DNA from: Empedobacter sp036647415
GTDB taxonomy: Bacteria; Bacteroidota; Bacteroidia; Flavobacteriales; Weeksellaceae
Assembly (NCBI RefSeq): GCF_036647415.1
Contig: NZ_JAVXKG010000008.1
Location: forward strand, 40,889-104,888
Direction: 5' to 3'
DNA: 64,000 nucleotides
The notes beneath the pieces are model-generated. The model searched no databases, was not told where the DNA came from, and worked only from the letters and a program-made list of their open reading frames with translations. The number at the start of each line of letters is the position of its first letter. The first letter of the stretch is position 1. The position numbers and the translations under genes are program-made. Of the stretch, positions 23,641 to 33,526 are shown piece by piece.

Positions 23641-25100
23641 GAAATTTAGTTGACTTATTATATAAAGTTTCCATTTTAGAAACCATTGGCACTACGAAAG
23701 TAGAAGTTAATGAGATTCAGTTCGATTCGAGAAAGATAGGAAACAATGACGTTTTTGTTGCAACAGAAGGTGTAACAGTAGACGGTCATCAGTATATAGA
23801 TAAAGCAATCAGTTTAGGAGCGAAGGTTATCGTTTGCGAAAATTTACCTACTAATTTAGTAGAAGGCATTACCTATGTTAAAGTAGAAAATTCTACAATA
23901 GCACTAGGTATTATTGCATCTAATTATTACGGTAATCCAACAAAAGATTTAAAATTAGTTGGAGTTACAGGAACAAATGGAAAAACAACAACAACAACTT
24001 TATTATACGAGTTGTTTACAAAGTTAGGATATGCGTGTGCATTAGTCTCTACGATTAAAATTGTGATAGATGGAGAAGTTATTCCATCTACGCATACAAC
24101 ACCAGATATCTTAACACTAAATAAAATGTTTAGAGAAGCTGTGAATCGCGGTTGCGAGTATGCTTTTATGGAAGTTTCTTCGCATGGTATTCATCAAAAT
24201 AGAATTGCTGGTTTGCATTTCGAAATTGCTGGTTTTACAAATATCACACATGATCATTTAGACTATCACAAAACATTTGCAAATTATCTATCAGCGAAGA
24301 AAAAATTCTTTGACGATTTACCAAAAACATCTATAGCAATTTCTAATGCAGATGATAAAAATGGTAAAGTAATGCTACAGAATACAGTTGCAACAAAAAA
24401 AATGTATGCATTAAGAACTGACGCAGATTTTAAAGCGAAAATTATTGAAAACCAATTTGATGGAATGCAATTAGAATTCAATGGAAAAGAATTCTGGACT
24501 TCATTAATCGGAAAATTCAACGCATATAATTTATTGTTAGTTTTCGGAATAGCAACAATTTTAGAGCATGATGAAATCGAAATTCTAAAAGCATTAAGTA
24601 CTTTAGGAAACGTAGATGGACGTTTTCAGACATTTCAAACGCAAAAAGGAATTGTAGTAATTGTAGATTATGCACATACGCCAGATGCGTTGGATAATGT
24701 TTTGAATACGATAGAATCTATTCGTACCAAAAGTGAGCAATTAATTACAGTTGTAGGTTGTGGTGGCGATCGCGATAAAACAAAACGTCCAGAAATGGCG
24801 GATATTGCTAGCGAAAAATCTAATGTTGCAATTTTTACATCAGATAATCCAAGAACCGAAGATGCAGAAGAAATTCTTCGAGAAATGGAAGTTGGTGTAA
24901 AACCACAATTTTATAATCGTACATTAAAAATAACTGATCGTAAAGAGGCAATAAAAACGGCTCTTAAAATGGCAGAACCAAAAGATATTATTTTAATAGC
25001 TGGTAAAGGTCACGAAACGTATCAGGAAATTAACGGAGTTAGAACACATTTTTCTGATGTAGAAGTTGCAACAGAATTAAGTAAATTATTAGACAAATAG
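23637..25100 (+). CDS. murE: UDP-MurNAc-tripeptide synthetase MurE (meso-DAP type)
   Basis: Cytosolic Mur ligase that adds the third residue to the peptidoglycan stem peptide. The 487 residues contain the N-terminal UDP-binding domain, the ATP-binding loop GVTGTNGKTTTT (about 112-123), the central NITHDHLDYHKTF and the C-terminal domain with GCGGDRDKTKRPEM. The specificity motif DNPR (SDNPRTED) is the one that marks ligases using meso-diaminopimelate and not lysine, so the cell wall is expected to be of the A1-gamma type. Overlaps ftsI by four bases. Confidence 0.95.
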   Translation: MRNLVDLLYKVSILETIGTTKVEVNEIQFDSRKIGNNDVFVATEGVTVDGHQYIDKAISLGAKVIVCENLPTNLVEGITYVKVENSTIALGIIASNYYGNPTKDLKLVGVTGTNGKTTTTTLLYELFTKLGYACALVSTIKIVIDGEVIPSTHTTPDILTLNKMFREAVNRGCEYAFMEVSSHGIHQNRIAGLHFEIAGFTNITHDHLDYHKTFANYLSAKKKFFDDLPKTSIAISNADDKNGKVMLQNTVATKKMYALRTDADFKAKIIENQFDGMQLEFNGKEFWTSLIGKFNAYNLLLVFGIATILEHDEIEILKALSTLGNVDGRFQTFQTQKGIVVIVDYAHTPDALDNVLNTIESIRTKSEQLITVVGCGGDRDKTKRPEMADIASEKSNVAIFTSDNPRTEDAEEILREMEVGVKPQFYNRTLKITDRKEAIKTALKMAEPKDIILIAGKGHETYQEINGVRTHFSDVEVATELSKLLDK

Positions 25101-25103
25101 AGT

Positions 25104-26342
25104 ATGCTATACTATTTATTTGATTATTTAGAAGGTATCCATTTTCCAGGAGCGAGAATGTTTCAATACACATCTTTTCGCGCAGGAATGGCAATTTTAT
25201 TGGCAATGTTTATTAGCTTATTTTACGGAAAACGAATTATCAGTTATTTACGTAAAGAGCAAATGGGCGAAATTGTTCGAGATTTAGGTCTTAAAGGACA
25301 AATAGAAAAAGCAGGAACGCCAACAATGGGTGGTTTAATTATCATCATGGCAACATTAATTCCGACAGTACTATTTGCACGACTAGACAATATTTATATC
25401 ATCATTCTTTTAGTCTCAATGATTTGGTTGGGAGTAATTGGTTTTTTAGATGATTATATCAAAGTCTTTAGAAAAAACAAAGAAGGATTAAAAGGTAAAT
25501 TCAAAATTTTAGGACAAGTTGGTCTTGGAGTTGTCGTAGGATTAATGCTTTATTTTAGTCCAACAGTTACAGTAAAACATCAAGAAAATAAAGTAAAAGT
25601 TCCTGCAGGGACGGAACAAACAGAATATAAACCAATTAAATTTGGTTCAGAAGAAAAAACGTTAGAAACAACAATGCCATTTGTAAAAGGAAACGAATTT
25701 AGTTATTCGGATATTTTATTTTGGATGGATGCACAAGATCGTCCAGTTTGGGCAGTTGCATCAATATTTATTTTTGCTGTAATTTTTATCATCACAGCAG
25801 TTTCTAATGGAGCTAATTTAACAGATGGTATTGATGGTTTAGCAGCAGGTAGTTCAGCCGTAATTATGGCTGCCATTGCAGTGTTTGTTTTTGTATCAGG
25901 AAACCTAATGTTTGCAGATTATCTCAACATTATGTTTATTCCTCGCTCAGAAGAAGTCCTAATTTTTTGTGGCGCATTTCTAGGAGGATTAATAGGTTTT
26001 ATTTGGTACAATACCTATCCAGCTCAAGTATTCATGGGAGATACAGGGAGTTTGACAATCGGAGGAGTTATTGCGGTTTTAGCAATTATTGTTCGTAAAG
26101 AGTTATTATTACCAATTTTATGCGGAATTTTCTTTGCAGAAAGTTTATCAGTAATGCTTCAAGTATCTTATTTTAAATACACGAAGAAAAAATTTGGTGA
26201 AGGACGAAGAATCTTTTTGATGTCGCCATTGCATCATCATTATCAGAAATTAGGTTATCACGAAAGTAAAATTGTGGTAAGAGCAATTATCATCGGAATC
26301 ATATTAGCGGTAATCAGTATTATTACCTTAAAGATTAGATAA
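25104..26342 (+). CDS. mraY: Phospho-N-acetylmuramoyl-pentapeptide transferase MraY
   Basis: Polytopic inner-membrane enzyme forming lipid I from UDP-MurNAc-pentapeptide and undecaprenyl phosphate. Catalytic Asp motifs are visible (GFLDDYIKVFRKN, NLTDGIDGLAAG and VFMGDTGSL), together with the MSPLHHHYQKLG loop. At 412 residues it is longer than the E. coli protein (360). The excess lies in a charged loop of about 60 residues after YFSPTVTV (about 153-210), a place where Bacteroidota enzymes are typically extended. Three bases after murE. Confidence 0.95.
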   Translation: MLYYLFDYLEGIHFPGARMFQYTSFRAGMAILLAMFISLFYGKRIISYLRKEQMGEIVRDLGLKGQIEKAGTPTMGGLIIIMATLIPTVLFARLDNIYIIILLVSMIWLGVIGFLDDYIKVFRKNKEGLKGKFKILGQVGLGVVVGLMLYFSPTVTVKHQENKVKVPAGTEQTEYKPIKFGSEEKTLETTMPFVKGNEFSYSDILFWMDAQDRPVWAVASIFIFAVIFIITAVSNGANLTDGIDGLAAGSSAVIMAAIAVFVFVSGNLMFADYLNIMFIPRSEEVLIFCGAFLGGLIGFIWYNTYPAQVFMGDTGSLTIGGVIAVLAIIVRKELLLPILCGIFFAESLSVMLQVSYFKYTKKKFGEGRRIFLMSPLHHHYQKLGYHESKIVVRAIIIGIILAVISIITLKIR

Positions 26343-26343
26343 A

Positions 26344-27678
26344 ATGAAAAGATTAGTCATTTTAGGAGGAGGAGAAAGCGGTGTAGGAACTGCAATTCTT
26401 GCCAAAAAGGAAAATTTTGATGTTTTCCTTTCAGATAGAGGATTAATAAAAGAAAAATATAAACAACTTTTAGAAGAATACGGGATTGTTTACGAAGAAG
26501 GTCAGCATACAGAAGAATTAATCTTAAATGCTGATGAAGTAATGAAAAGTCCAGGTATTCCGAAAAAAGCAGAGCTAATTCAGAAATTAGAAGAAAAAGG
26601 AGTTTCAATTGTTTCTGAAATTGAATTTGCATCTCGTTATACAGATGCGAAAATTATTGCGATAACAGGATCTAATGGTAAAACAACAACAACAAGTTTG
26701 ATGTACCATATTCTAAAGCAAGCTGGATTAAATGTAGAATTAGGTGGTAACATAGGCAAAAGTTTTGCGAAATCTGTAGCAGAAGATAACTTCGATTATT
26801 ATGTATTAGAAGTAAGTAGTTTTCAGTTAGACGATATCAAAACAAGTTTCAAACCGTATGTTGCAATTTTGTTAAACATTACACCAGATCATTTAGACCA
26901 ATACAATTATCAGTTTGATTTGTATGCACAGTCTAAATTCAGAATTACAATGAACCAAGATGAGAACGATTATTTTATTTACAATCTAGACGATCCAAAA
27001 ACAATGGAGATGATTGACCAAATAACAATTCGTTCAATTCGAAAACCGTTCACTATGATGGATGCAACTCAAGACGCATACGCCAACAACGAATTGTTCA
27101 CAGTAAAGGAAACAAATGGTGATTTTTCGATGAATGTTAACGAATTAGGATTAATTGGTAAACACAATGTTTCCAATTCTTTAGCAGCTGCCGTTGCAGC
27201 AAAAATTATTAATATTCATAACGAAAAACTGAAAGCGAGTTTATCCGATTTCAAATCAGTAGAACATCGTTTAGAGCCAGTTTTAACAATTGGAGGTATA
27301 GATTTTATCAACGATTCTAAAGCAACCAATGTTAATGCAACCTATTTTGCATTAGAAAGCATGACAAAACCTGTTGTTTGGATTGTTGGAGGAACAGATA
27401 AAGGAAACGACTATAACGAAGTTTTACCTTTCGTAAAAAAGAAAGTAAAAGCAATTGTTTGTTTGGGTGTTGATAATCAAAAAATAATTGATTTTTTTAG
27501 TCCTTACATCGATACAATTGTAGAAACCAATACGATGAAAGATTGTGTAGAGCAATCATACAAATTAGCAAGTAAAGGAGAAACAGTTTTACTATCACCA
27601 GCTTGTGCAAGTTTCGATTTGTTTAAAGGATATGAAGATCGAGGAGATCAATTTAAAGAAAACGTAAGAAAATTATAA
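26344..27678 (+). CDS. murD: UDP-N-acetylmuramoylalanine--D-glutamate ligase MurD
   Basis: Adds D-glutamate, the second residue of the stem peptide. The 444 residues begin with the Rossmann-like UDP-binding domain (LVILGGGESGVGTAIL), carry the ATP loop ITGSNGKTTTTS (about 108-119), NITPDHLDQYNY and the C-terminal NDSKATNVNATYFALES and LLSPACASFDLFKGYEDRG. All are signatures that separate MurD from MurC, E and F. One base after mraY and 15 before ftsW. Confidence 0.95.
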   Translation: MKRLVILGGGESGVGTAILAKKENFDVFLSDRGLIKEKYKQLLEEYGIVYEEGQHTEELILNADEVMKSPGIPKKAELIQKLEEKGVSIVSEIEFASRYTDAKIIAITGSNGKTTTTSLMYHILKQAGLNVELGGNIGKSFAKSVAEDNFDYYVLEVSSFQLDDIKTSFKPYVAILLNITPDHLDQYNYQFDLYAQSKFRITMNQDENDYFIYNLDDPKTMEMIDQITIRSIRKPFTMMDATQDAYANNELFTVKETNGDFSMNVNELGLIGKHNVSNSLAAAVAAKIINIHNEKLKASLSDFKSVEHRLEPVLTIGGIDFINDSKATNVNATYFALESMTKPVVWIVGGTDKGNDYNEVLPFVKKKVKAIVCLGVDNQKIIDFFSPYIDTIVETNTMKDCVEQSYKLASKGETVLLSPACASFDLFKGYEDRGDQFKENVRKL

Positions 27679-27693
27679 TAACTAAACCAACCA

Positions 27694-28893
27694 ATGGGGA
27701 ACCTAGTTCAAAAATATTTTAAAGGCGATAAACCGCTTTGGTCTTTCATTTTATTGTTAGCCCTATTTTCATTCTTACCTGTATATTCAGCAAGTTCTAA
27801 CTTGGTGTATACAGTTGGGTCGGGAACTATTTTTGGACATTTAGGTAAACATGCAGGTATTTTATTAGTAGGTCTATTAATTATATATGGTTTACAACGA
27901 GTAGATTATCGTTGGTTTGGTTTACTAGCTTTAAGTGCAGTCATATTACTCTCTATTGTATTATTCTTTACCTTGATTCAAGGACAGACAATTGGAGGAG
28001 CAAATGCAGCACGTTGGTTAACTATTCCGGGAACAGGAATTGGAATTCAACCCTCAATGATTGCATCACAGGCATTACTTATTTATATAGCTCGTTATTT
28101 GACAAAAAATAGAGATAAGGAATATACATGGAAAAACACGTTTTTACCATTATTCCTACCAATGATTGTAATTATAGGATTAATTTTTCCATCAAATGGA
28201 TCAACAGCGTTAATGTTGGCTGGTATGTGTGGATTATTATTAATAATTGGAGGATTCCCATTCAAGTATTTATTTGTTATAGCAATGACAGGTATAGTTT
28301 TAGGTGGAGGATTTGTTTGGTTAGCACTTTCGAAGCCAGATTTAGTTTCAAACTCTCGTGTACATACATGGATGTCGCGTATAGAGAAATTTAATGATGA
28401 TTCTGGATTAGAAAGTTATCAAGTATTACATGCCAAAGCAGCAATTGCAAGAGGATTGAATGAAATGGCTGGACCAGGAAAAAGTGTTTTTAAACAAACT
28501 TTACCTCAATCTTCATCCGATTTTATCTTCGCAATTATTGTAGAAGAGTATGGCGCAATCGGAGCAATATTATTAATCGGAATATTTTTATTGATATTAT
28601 TACGAATTTGTATCATTGCATCAAAAATACACACCATTTTTGGTACGCTACTTGTATTTGCAGTCGGCTTGCCAATTATTATACAAGCAATGGTAAATAT
28701 GGCGGTTGCCGTAAATTTGATTCCAGTAACTGGTCAGCCATTACCAATGATTAGTTACGGAGGAACATCCATTTGGATGACATGTATTTCTTTCGGAATT
28801 ATTTTGAGTGTTAGTACTCAGATAAAATCGCAAGAAGAGTTAGAAAAAGATAGAAAAGAATTAAGTGAAGAATACATCGAAGACATCGCCTAA
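27694..28893 (+). CDS. ftsW: Septal peptidoglycan glycosyltransferase FtsW
   Basis: SEDS family polymerase that extends glycan strands at the septum together with FtsI. The 399 residues form about ten membrane segments. SEDS features are visible: GANAARWLTIPGTGIGIQPS (the extracytoplasmic loop with the conserved W and QPS), AKAAIARGLNEMAGPGKS, SDFIFAIIVEEYG with the catalytic-region acidic residues, and the end PVTGQPLPMISYGGTS. Place between murD and murG supports FtsW over RodA. The 3' end overlaps murG by 29 bases. Confidence 0.95.
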   Translation: MGNLVQKYFKGDKPLWSFILLLALFSFLPVYSASSNLVYTVGSGTIFGHLGKHAGILLVGLLIIYGLQRVDYRWFGLLALSAVILLSIVLFFTLIQGQTIGGANAARWLTIPGTGIGIQPSMIASQALLIYIARYLTKNRDKEYTWKNTFLPLFLPMIVIIGLIFPSNGSTALMLAGMCGLLLIIGGFPFKYLFVIAMTGIVLGGGFVWLALSKPDLVSNSRVHTWMSRIEKFNDDSGLESYQVLHAKAAIARGLNEMAGPGKSVFKQTLPQSSSDFIFAIIVEEYGAIGAILLIGIFLLILLRICIIASKIHTIFGTLLVFAVGLPIIIQAMVNMAVAVNLIPVTGQPLPMISYGGTSIWMTCISFGIILSVSTQIKSQEELEKDRKELSEEYIEDIA

Positions 28894-29971
28894 AGTTTTA
28901 ATAAGCGGCGGCGGAACAGGTGGACATATATATCCAGCCATTGCAATTGCAGACGAAATAAAAAGACGTTTGCCAGATGCACAGATTTTGTTTGTAGGAG
29001 CAGAAGGAAGAATGGAAATGGAAAAAGTGCCAAAAGTTGGTTATGCAATCAAAGGTTTACCAATTTCTGGATTTGACAGAAGCAACATGAAAGCGAATTT
29101 AAAATTTCCTTTCAAATTGATAAAAAGTTTAAATCTTGCAAAAAAAATCTACAACGATTTTCAACCAGATTTAGCTGTTGGGACAGGAGGTTATGCGAGT
29201 GGACCAATGTTGTGGGTAGCGGGAAGTAAAAATGTTCCGATTTTATTACAAGAACAGAATTCATTTCCGGGAGTTACCAACAAAATTTTGAAAAATAAAG
29301 CTGCCGCAATTTGTACGGCTTACGAAGGAATTACACAATTTCCTCAACAAAAAGTACATTATACGGGAAACCCGATTCGTGCAGAGATTTTTCAGAATTT
29401 ACCTACAAAAGCAGAAGCAATTTCAGCTTTTGGATTAGATCCAGAAAAAGCAACAATTTTATCAGTTGGTGGTTCACAAGGATCAAGAGCAATGAATAAT
29501 GCTTGGTTAGAAAACCTTGAAGATTTTGTTGCAAGTGGCGTTCAGTTAATTTGGCAAACAGGAAAGTTAGATTATCAAAAAATCAAAGATTTGGTTGGCG
29601 ATAAATATCCAACAATTCATGTTACCGAATTTATTTATAACATGAAAGATGCGTATGCAGCTTCGGATATGATTGTTTCTCGCGCAGGAGCTATGGCAAT
29701 TTCAGAATTATGTATTGTCGGAAAAGCAACAATTTTATTGCCTTTACCAACAGCAGCAGAAGATCATCAAACCAAAAATGCAGAAGCATTAGTCGAGAAA
29801 GATGCAGCAATTATGGTAAAAGATATTGATGCAAAACAAAATTTAGTCAAAGAAGTAATCGCTTTGGCAAACAATGAAGAATTAAAAAATAAATTATCTC
29901 AAAATATAAAGCAATTAGGAAAACCTAATGCGACAAAAGAGATTGTAGATATATTATTGAATTTATTATAA
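28865..29971 (+). CDS. murG: UDP-GlcNAc:lipid I N-acetylglucosaminyltransferase MurG
   Basis: Membrane-associated GT28 glycosyltransferase making lipid II from lipid I. The 368 residues start with a GTG codon inside ftsW, directly before the first strand and the G-loop ISGGGTGGHIYPA (13-25). Other signatures are GTGGYASGP, LLQEQNSFPG, SVGGSQGSRAMN, VSRAGAMAISEL and LPLPTAAEDHQTKNAEAL. No ATG is available before the G-loop, so the GTG and the overlap seem real and imply coupling with ftsW. The stop abuts murC. Confidence 0.95.
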   Translation: MKNTSKTSPKVLISGGGTGGHIYPAIAIADEIKRRLPDAQILFVGAEGRMEMEKVPKVGYAIKGLPISGFDRSNMKANLKFPFKLIKSLNLAKKIYNDFQPDLAVGTGGYASGPMLWVAGSKNVPILLQEQNSFPGVTNKILKNKAAAICTAYEGITQFPQQKVHYTGNPIRAEIFQNLPTKAEAISAFGLDPEKATILSVGGSQGSRAMNNAWLENLEDFVASGVQLIWQTGKLDYQKIKDLVGDKYPTIHVTEFIYNMKDAYAASDMIVSRAGAMAISELCIVGKATILLPLPTAAEDHQTKNAEALVEKDAAIMVKDIDAKQNLVKEVIALANNEELKNKLSQNIKQLGKPNATKEIVDILLNLL

Positions 29972-31312
29972 ATGAATATTTTAGATAAAACATATTATTA
30001 TTTCATCGGTGCAGGAGGAATCGGAATGAGTGCTTTGGAACGTTTTTTCAAATCAATCGGGAAAGATGTGGCTGGTTACGACAAAACGCAAACTGAGCTA
30101 ACAACTGATTTGATTGCTGAAGGAATTAATATTCATTTCGAAGATAACATCGATTTAATTCCAACAGGAATTAACCAAGAAAATACGTTGGTAATTTATA
30201 CGCCAGCGGTACCAAAAGATCATGTAGAGTTAAATTATTTTTTAGCAAATGATTTTAAAGTAATGAAGCGTTCTGAAGTTTTAGGTGAAATTACCAAACA
30301 TACCTACAATATTGGTGTAGCGGGAACACATGGTAAAACAACGACTTCGTCTATTTTAGGACATATTCTAAAAGTTGCGAATGTAGAATCAACAGCGTTT
30401 TTAGGTGGAATTGCAGAGAATTATGATTCTAATATCATCTTAAATGGTTCTAAATATACAGTTGCAGAAGCAGACGAATTTGATCGTTCTTTTTTAAGAT
30501 TATCTCCCAAATTAGCTATTATTACGAGTGATGATGCAGATCATTTGGATATTTATGGAGAACGTGATGAGGTAAAAAAATCGTTTCAAGAATTTGCAGC
30601 AATTGTAGAAGAAAAATTATTTGTTCACAAAGGCTTACCATTTGATAATGCGTTGACTTACGGTGTTAATTTGGATGCAGATTACGATGCGCACAATGTA
30701 AGAATTATAGACGGGCACTATGTGTTTGATGTAAATACACCAAATGGAGTGCTGACAGATATTGGTATTTTATTACCAGGACATCACAACATGGAAAACG
30801 CAGTTGCAGCTTTGGCTGTAGCAGATTACATGGGGATTTCGCACGATAAAATAAAAGAAGCGTTGACAACTTTTGTTGGAGTAAAAAGACGTTTTAATCG
30901 TTTCGAGATTAATGGTAAAATTTACATTGACGATTATGCACATCATCCAACAGAATTAGATGCTGCAATTCGTTCAGTTCGCGAATTATATCCAGGTAAA
31001 AAAGTGTTAGGAGTTTTTCAACCACATTTATTTACACGTACGCGTGATTTTGTAGATGAATTCGGAACAAGTTTAAGTCAATTAGATAGCCTTATTTTGT
31101 TGGATATTTATCCTGCAAGAGAGCTACCAATCGAAGGTGTAACTTCAAATTGGTTGTTAGAAAAGGTAGATTTAAAAGAAAAAATAGTATCTTCATTAGC
31201 TGATAGTTTAGAGCATATCAAAAAACAAGATTTTGATGTACTTTTAACTCTTGGAGCAGGTAATATTGATACAATTGTTAAACCAATTAAAAAATGGTTA
31301 GGTGAAGCGTAA
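29972..31312 (+). CDS. murC: UDP-N-acetylmuramate--L-alanine ligase MurC
   Basis: First Mur ligase, adding L-alanine to UDP-MurNAc. The 446 residues show the N-terminal YFIGAGGIGMSALERFF dinucleotide-like fold, the ATP loop GVAGTHGKTTTSS (about 114-126), TSDDADHLDIYG, and C-terminal DDYAHHPTELDAAIRSVRE and FQPHLFTRTRDF. These distinguish MurC from Mpl only by length and context, both of which fit MurC. It overlaps ftsQ by 11 bases. The ATG directly follows the murG stop. Confidence 0.94.
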   Translation: MNILDKTYYYFIGAGGIGMSALERFFKSIGKDVAGYDKTQTELTTDLIAEGINIHFEDNIDLIPTGINQENTLVIYTPAVPKDHVELNYFLANDFKVMKRSEVLGEITKHTYNIGVAGTHGKTTTSSILGHILKVANVESTAFLGGIAENYDSNIILNGSKYTVAEADEFDRSFLRLSPKLAIITSDDADHLDIYGERDEVKKSFQEFAAIVEEKLFVHKGLPFDNALTYGVNLDADYDAHNVRIIDGHYVFDVNTPNGVLTDIGILLPGHHNMENAVAALAVADYMGISHDKIKEALTTFVGVKRRFNRFEINGKIYIDDYAHHPTELDAAIRSVRELYPGKKVLGVFQPHLFTRTRDFVDEFGTSLSQLDSLILLDIYPARELPIEGVTSNWLLEKVDLKEKIVSSLADSLEHIKKQDFDVLLTLGAGNIDTIVKPIKKWLGEA

Positions 31313-32045
31313 ATTAAAAATCATAAAAGTGGTTTTTGGAGTTGCATTGCTTATTGCTTTAATAAGTTTTACTGTAATTCATAATGCTTCACGTAAAGTG
31401 GAAAAATTGGACGTGGCTTTTGTTCAGCCAGTTGAAAACTATTTTATCAACGATAGTGTGATAAGAGAAGTGATTAACAAAGATGATAAAGACATCTTAA
31501 AACAAACGTTGAGCGAAGTTGACGTAAAAAAAATAGAAGAAAAAGTAAGTAAAAGCCCATATGTTGATTCTGTACAAGTAAGTAAAGATATCAACGGACA
31601 TTTACGACTTGATATTAAAGCAAATAAGGCAGTAGCTCGAATTAGTGCGCCGAAAAATGAATTTTATTTGACAGAAAAAGGAACTAAAATGCCTTTATCA
31701 AAATTAAGTTCGGCAAATGTAATTTTAGTCTCTGGAGATGTAAAACCGAATGAATATGAGGAATTAAGTAAATTTGTACAAGCTTTAAAAGCAGACGATT
31801 TATTGAAAAATCATATCATTGCAGTTCAAAAAGTAGGACAACGTTCATATAATTTAATAGTTAACACAGGAAATTATTACATAGAATTAGGAACATTAAA
31901 CAATTTTGAACAAAAGTTACATAACCTAAAGTTGTTCTATAATCAATACATCGATTATATCGGAACTGGAGATTATGAAAAGTTAAGCTTAAAATTTGTC
32001 AATCAAGTTGTAGCAACCAAACGTATAAAAAATGGAGAACAATAG
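31302..32045 (+). CDS. ftsQ: FtsQ-like cell division protein
   Basis: A 247-residue bitopic inner-membrane protein in the ftsQ slot between murC and ftsA. It has a short Lys-rich cytoplasmic N-terminus, one membrane segment (about 8-24, VVFGVALLIALISFTVI) and a periplasmic part with a POTRA-like pattern (VDVKKIEEKVSKSPYVDSVQVSKDINGHLRLDIKANKAVARI) and a beta domain. The start codon is GTG and overlaps the end of murC. No closer family signature is visible, so the name relies on topology, position and the POTRA-like part. Overlaps ftsA by 14 bases. Confidence 0.85.
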   Translation: MKRKLKIIKVVFGVALLIALISFTVIHNASRKVEKLDVAFVQPVENYFINDSVIREVINKDDKDILKQTLSEVDVKKIEEKVSKSPYVDSVQVSKDINGHLRLDIKANKAVARISAPKNEFYLTEKGTKMPLSKLSSANVILVSGDVKPNEYEELSKFVQALKADDLLKNHIIAVQKVGQRSYNLIVNTGNYYIELGTLNNFEQKLHNLKLFYNQYIDYIGTGDYEKLSLKFVNQVVATKRIKNGEQ

Positions 32046-33480
32046 TAACATTGCAGTTGGTCTAGACATAGGGACTACTAAGATTGTAGCGCTAGTCGGA
32101 AGAAAAAATGAAAATGGAAAAATAGAAATTCTTGGTCACGGACAAGCCAAAAGTTTGGGTGTGCACAGAGGTGTTGTAAACAATATTACACAAACCATTA
32201 ATTCTATAAAAGAAGCAATAGAAAAAGCTGAACGTGCATCTGGTATAAAAATTACAGATGTTACTGTAGGTATTGCTGGACAACATATTCGTAGTTTACA
32301 ACACAGTGATTATATTACACGTACTAATTCTGAAGATGTTATTGATGATAATGATCTAAAACTATTAACAAATCAAGTTTATAAATTGGTTATGTTACCA
32401 GGAGAAGAAATTATCCATGTACTTCCTCAAGATTTTAAAGTAGATAACGAAGGTGAAATTAGAGAACCAATCGGAATGTACGGAAGTCGTTTGGAGGCTA
32501 ATTTTCATGTTGTTGTAGGGCAAGTTTCATCTATCCGAAATATTGCACGTTGTGTAAAAGCTGCTGGTTTGCGTTTGGCTAGCATTACTTTAGAACCAAT
32601 TGCATCATCTAGTGCGGCACTTAGCGAGGAAGAAAAAGAAGCAGGAGTTGCTTTGATTGATATAGGAGGTGGAACAACAGATATTGCAATTTTCAAAGAC
32701 AATATTATTCGTCATACATCAGTAATTCCTTTCGGAGGAAATGTAATTACAGATGATATAAAAGTAGGATGCTCTATTATCGGAAAACAAGCCGAAGCTC
32801 TAAAAGAAAAATTTGGATCTGCTTGGCCGGGAGAAAATAAAGAATCAGAAATCGTTTCAATTCCAGGATTAAAAGGACGTGAAGCAAAAGAAATATCGTT
32901 AAAAAGATTATCACAAATAATTCATGCACGTGTTCAAGAAATTTTAGAACAAGTTTATTTAGAATTAAAAAATTACGGTTGCGAAGATCAAAATAAAAAA
33001 TTGATTGCAGGAATTGTATTAACAGGAGGAGGATCAAAACTAAAACATATTCGTCAATTAACAGAATATGTAACAGGAATGGATGTGCGTATTGGTTACT
33101 CTAACGAACATATTGTTGGTGCAAAAGCAGAAGAGATTTCTGGACCAGAATATGCTACATCTGTCGGATTATTGATGAAAGGTTTAGAAGAATTAGAATC
33201 TAACTATCAAAGAGAAATTTTTGAAACACCTGTTATTAATAATTTAAACAATCAATCTGAAATTGAAATCGGTATTCGCCCAGAACAAAAAAAGATTGTA
33301 CAAGAAATAGAAGTTGAGGTAGAAAAACCAATCGAAAGACCAAAACGAGAAAATAGTGTAGATGAATTATTAGACGAAGAAGTTGGTGATAAAAAAGCAA
33401 CTAAATCTAAACCAGAAAAGAAAAATTTCTTTTCAAAATGGACAGATAAATTCATTCAAATGATCAACGAAACAGAATAA
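32032..33480 (+). CDS. ftsA: Cell division protein FtsA
   Basis: Actin-like ATPase that tethers FtsZ to the membrane. Visible features are the phosphate loop GLDIGTTKIVALVG (9-22), the 1C domain (RGVVNNITQTINSIKEAIEKAE), phosphate 2 IDIGGGTTDIAIF (about 208-220) and GIVLTGGGSKLKHI (adenosine site). At 482 residues it exceeds the usual 410-430; the extra length is an acidic linker rich in Glu and Lys (about 400-460) that leads to the amphipathic membrane-binding helix NFFSKWTDKFIQMI at the C-terminus. Such an extended linker is common in Flavobacteriia FtsA. Confidence 0.95.
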   Translation: MENNSNIAVGLDIGTTKIVALVGRKNENGKIEILGHGQAKSLGVHRGVVNNITQTINSIKEAIEKAERASGIKITDVTVGIAGQHIRSLQHSDYITRTNSEDVIDDNDLKLLTNQVYKLVMLPGEEIIHVLPQDFKVDNEGEIREPIGMYGSRLEANFHVVVGQVSSIRNIARCVKAAGLRLASITLEPIASSSAALSEEEKEAGVALIDIGGGTTDIAIFKDNIIRHTSVIPFGGNVITDDIKVGCSIIGKQAEALKEKFGSAWPGENKESEIVSIPGLKGREAKEISLKRLSQIIHARVQEILEQVYLELKNYGCEDQNKKLIAGIVLTGGGSKLKHIRQLTEYVTGMDVRIGYSNEHIVGAKAEEISGPEYATSVGLLMKGLEELESNYQREIFETPVINNLNNQSEIEIGIRPEQKKIVQEIEVEVEKPIERPKRENSVDELLDEEVGDKKATKSKPEKKNFFSKWTDKFIQMINETE

Positions 33481-33526
33481 TAAGAATATAACCAAATAAA
33501 TTACGAACCAATTTAATAAGAAGAAT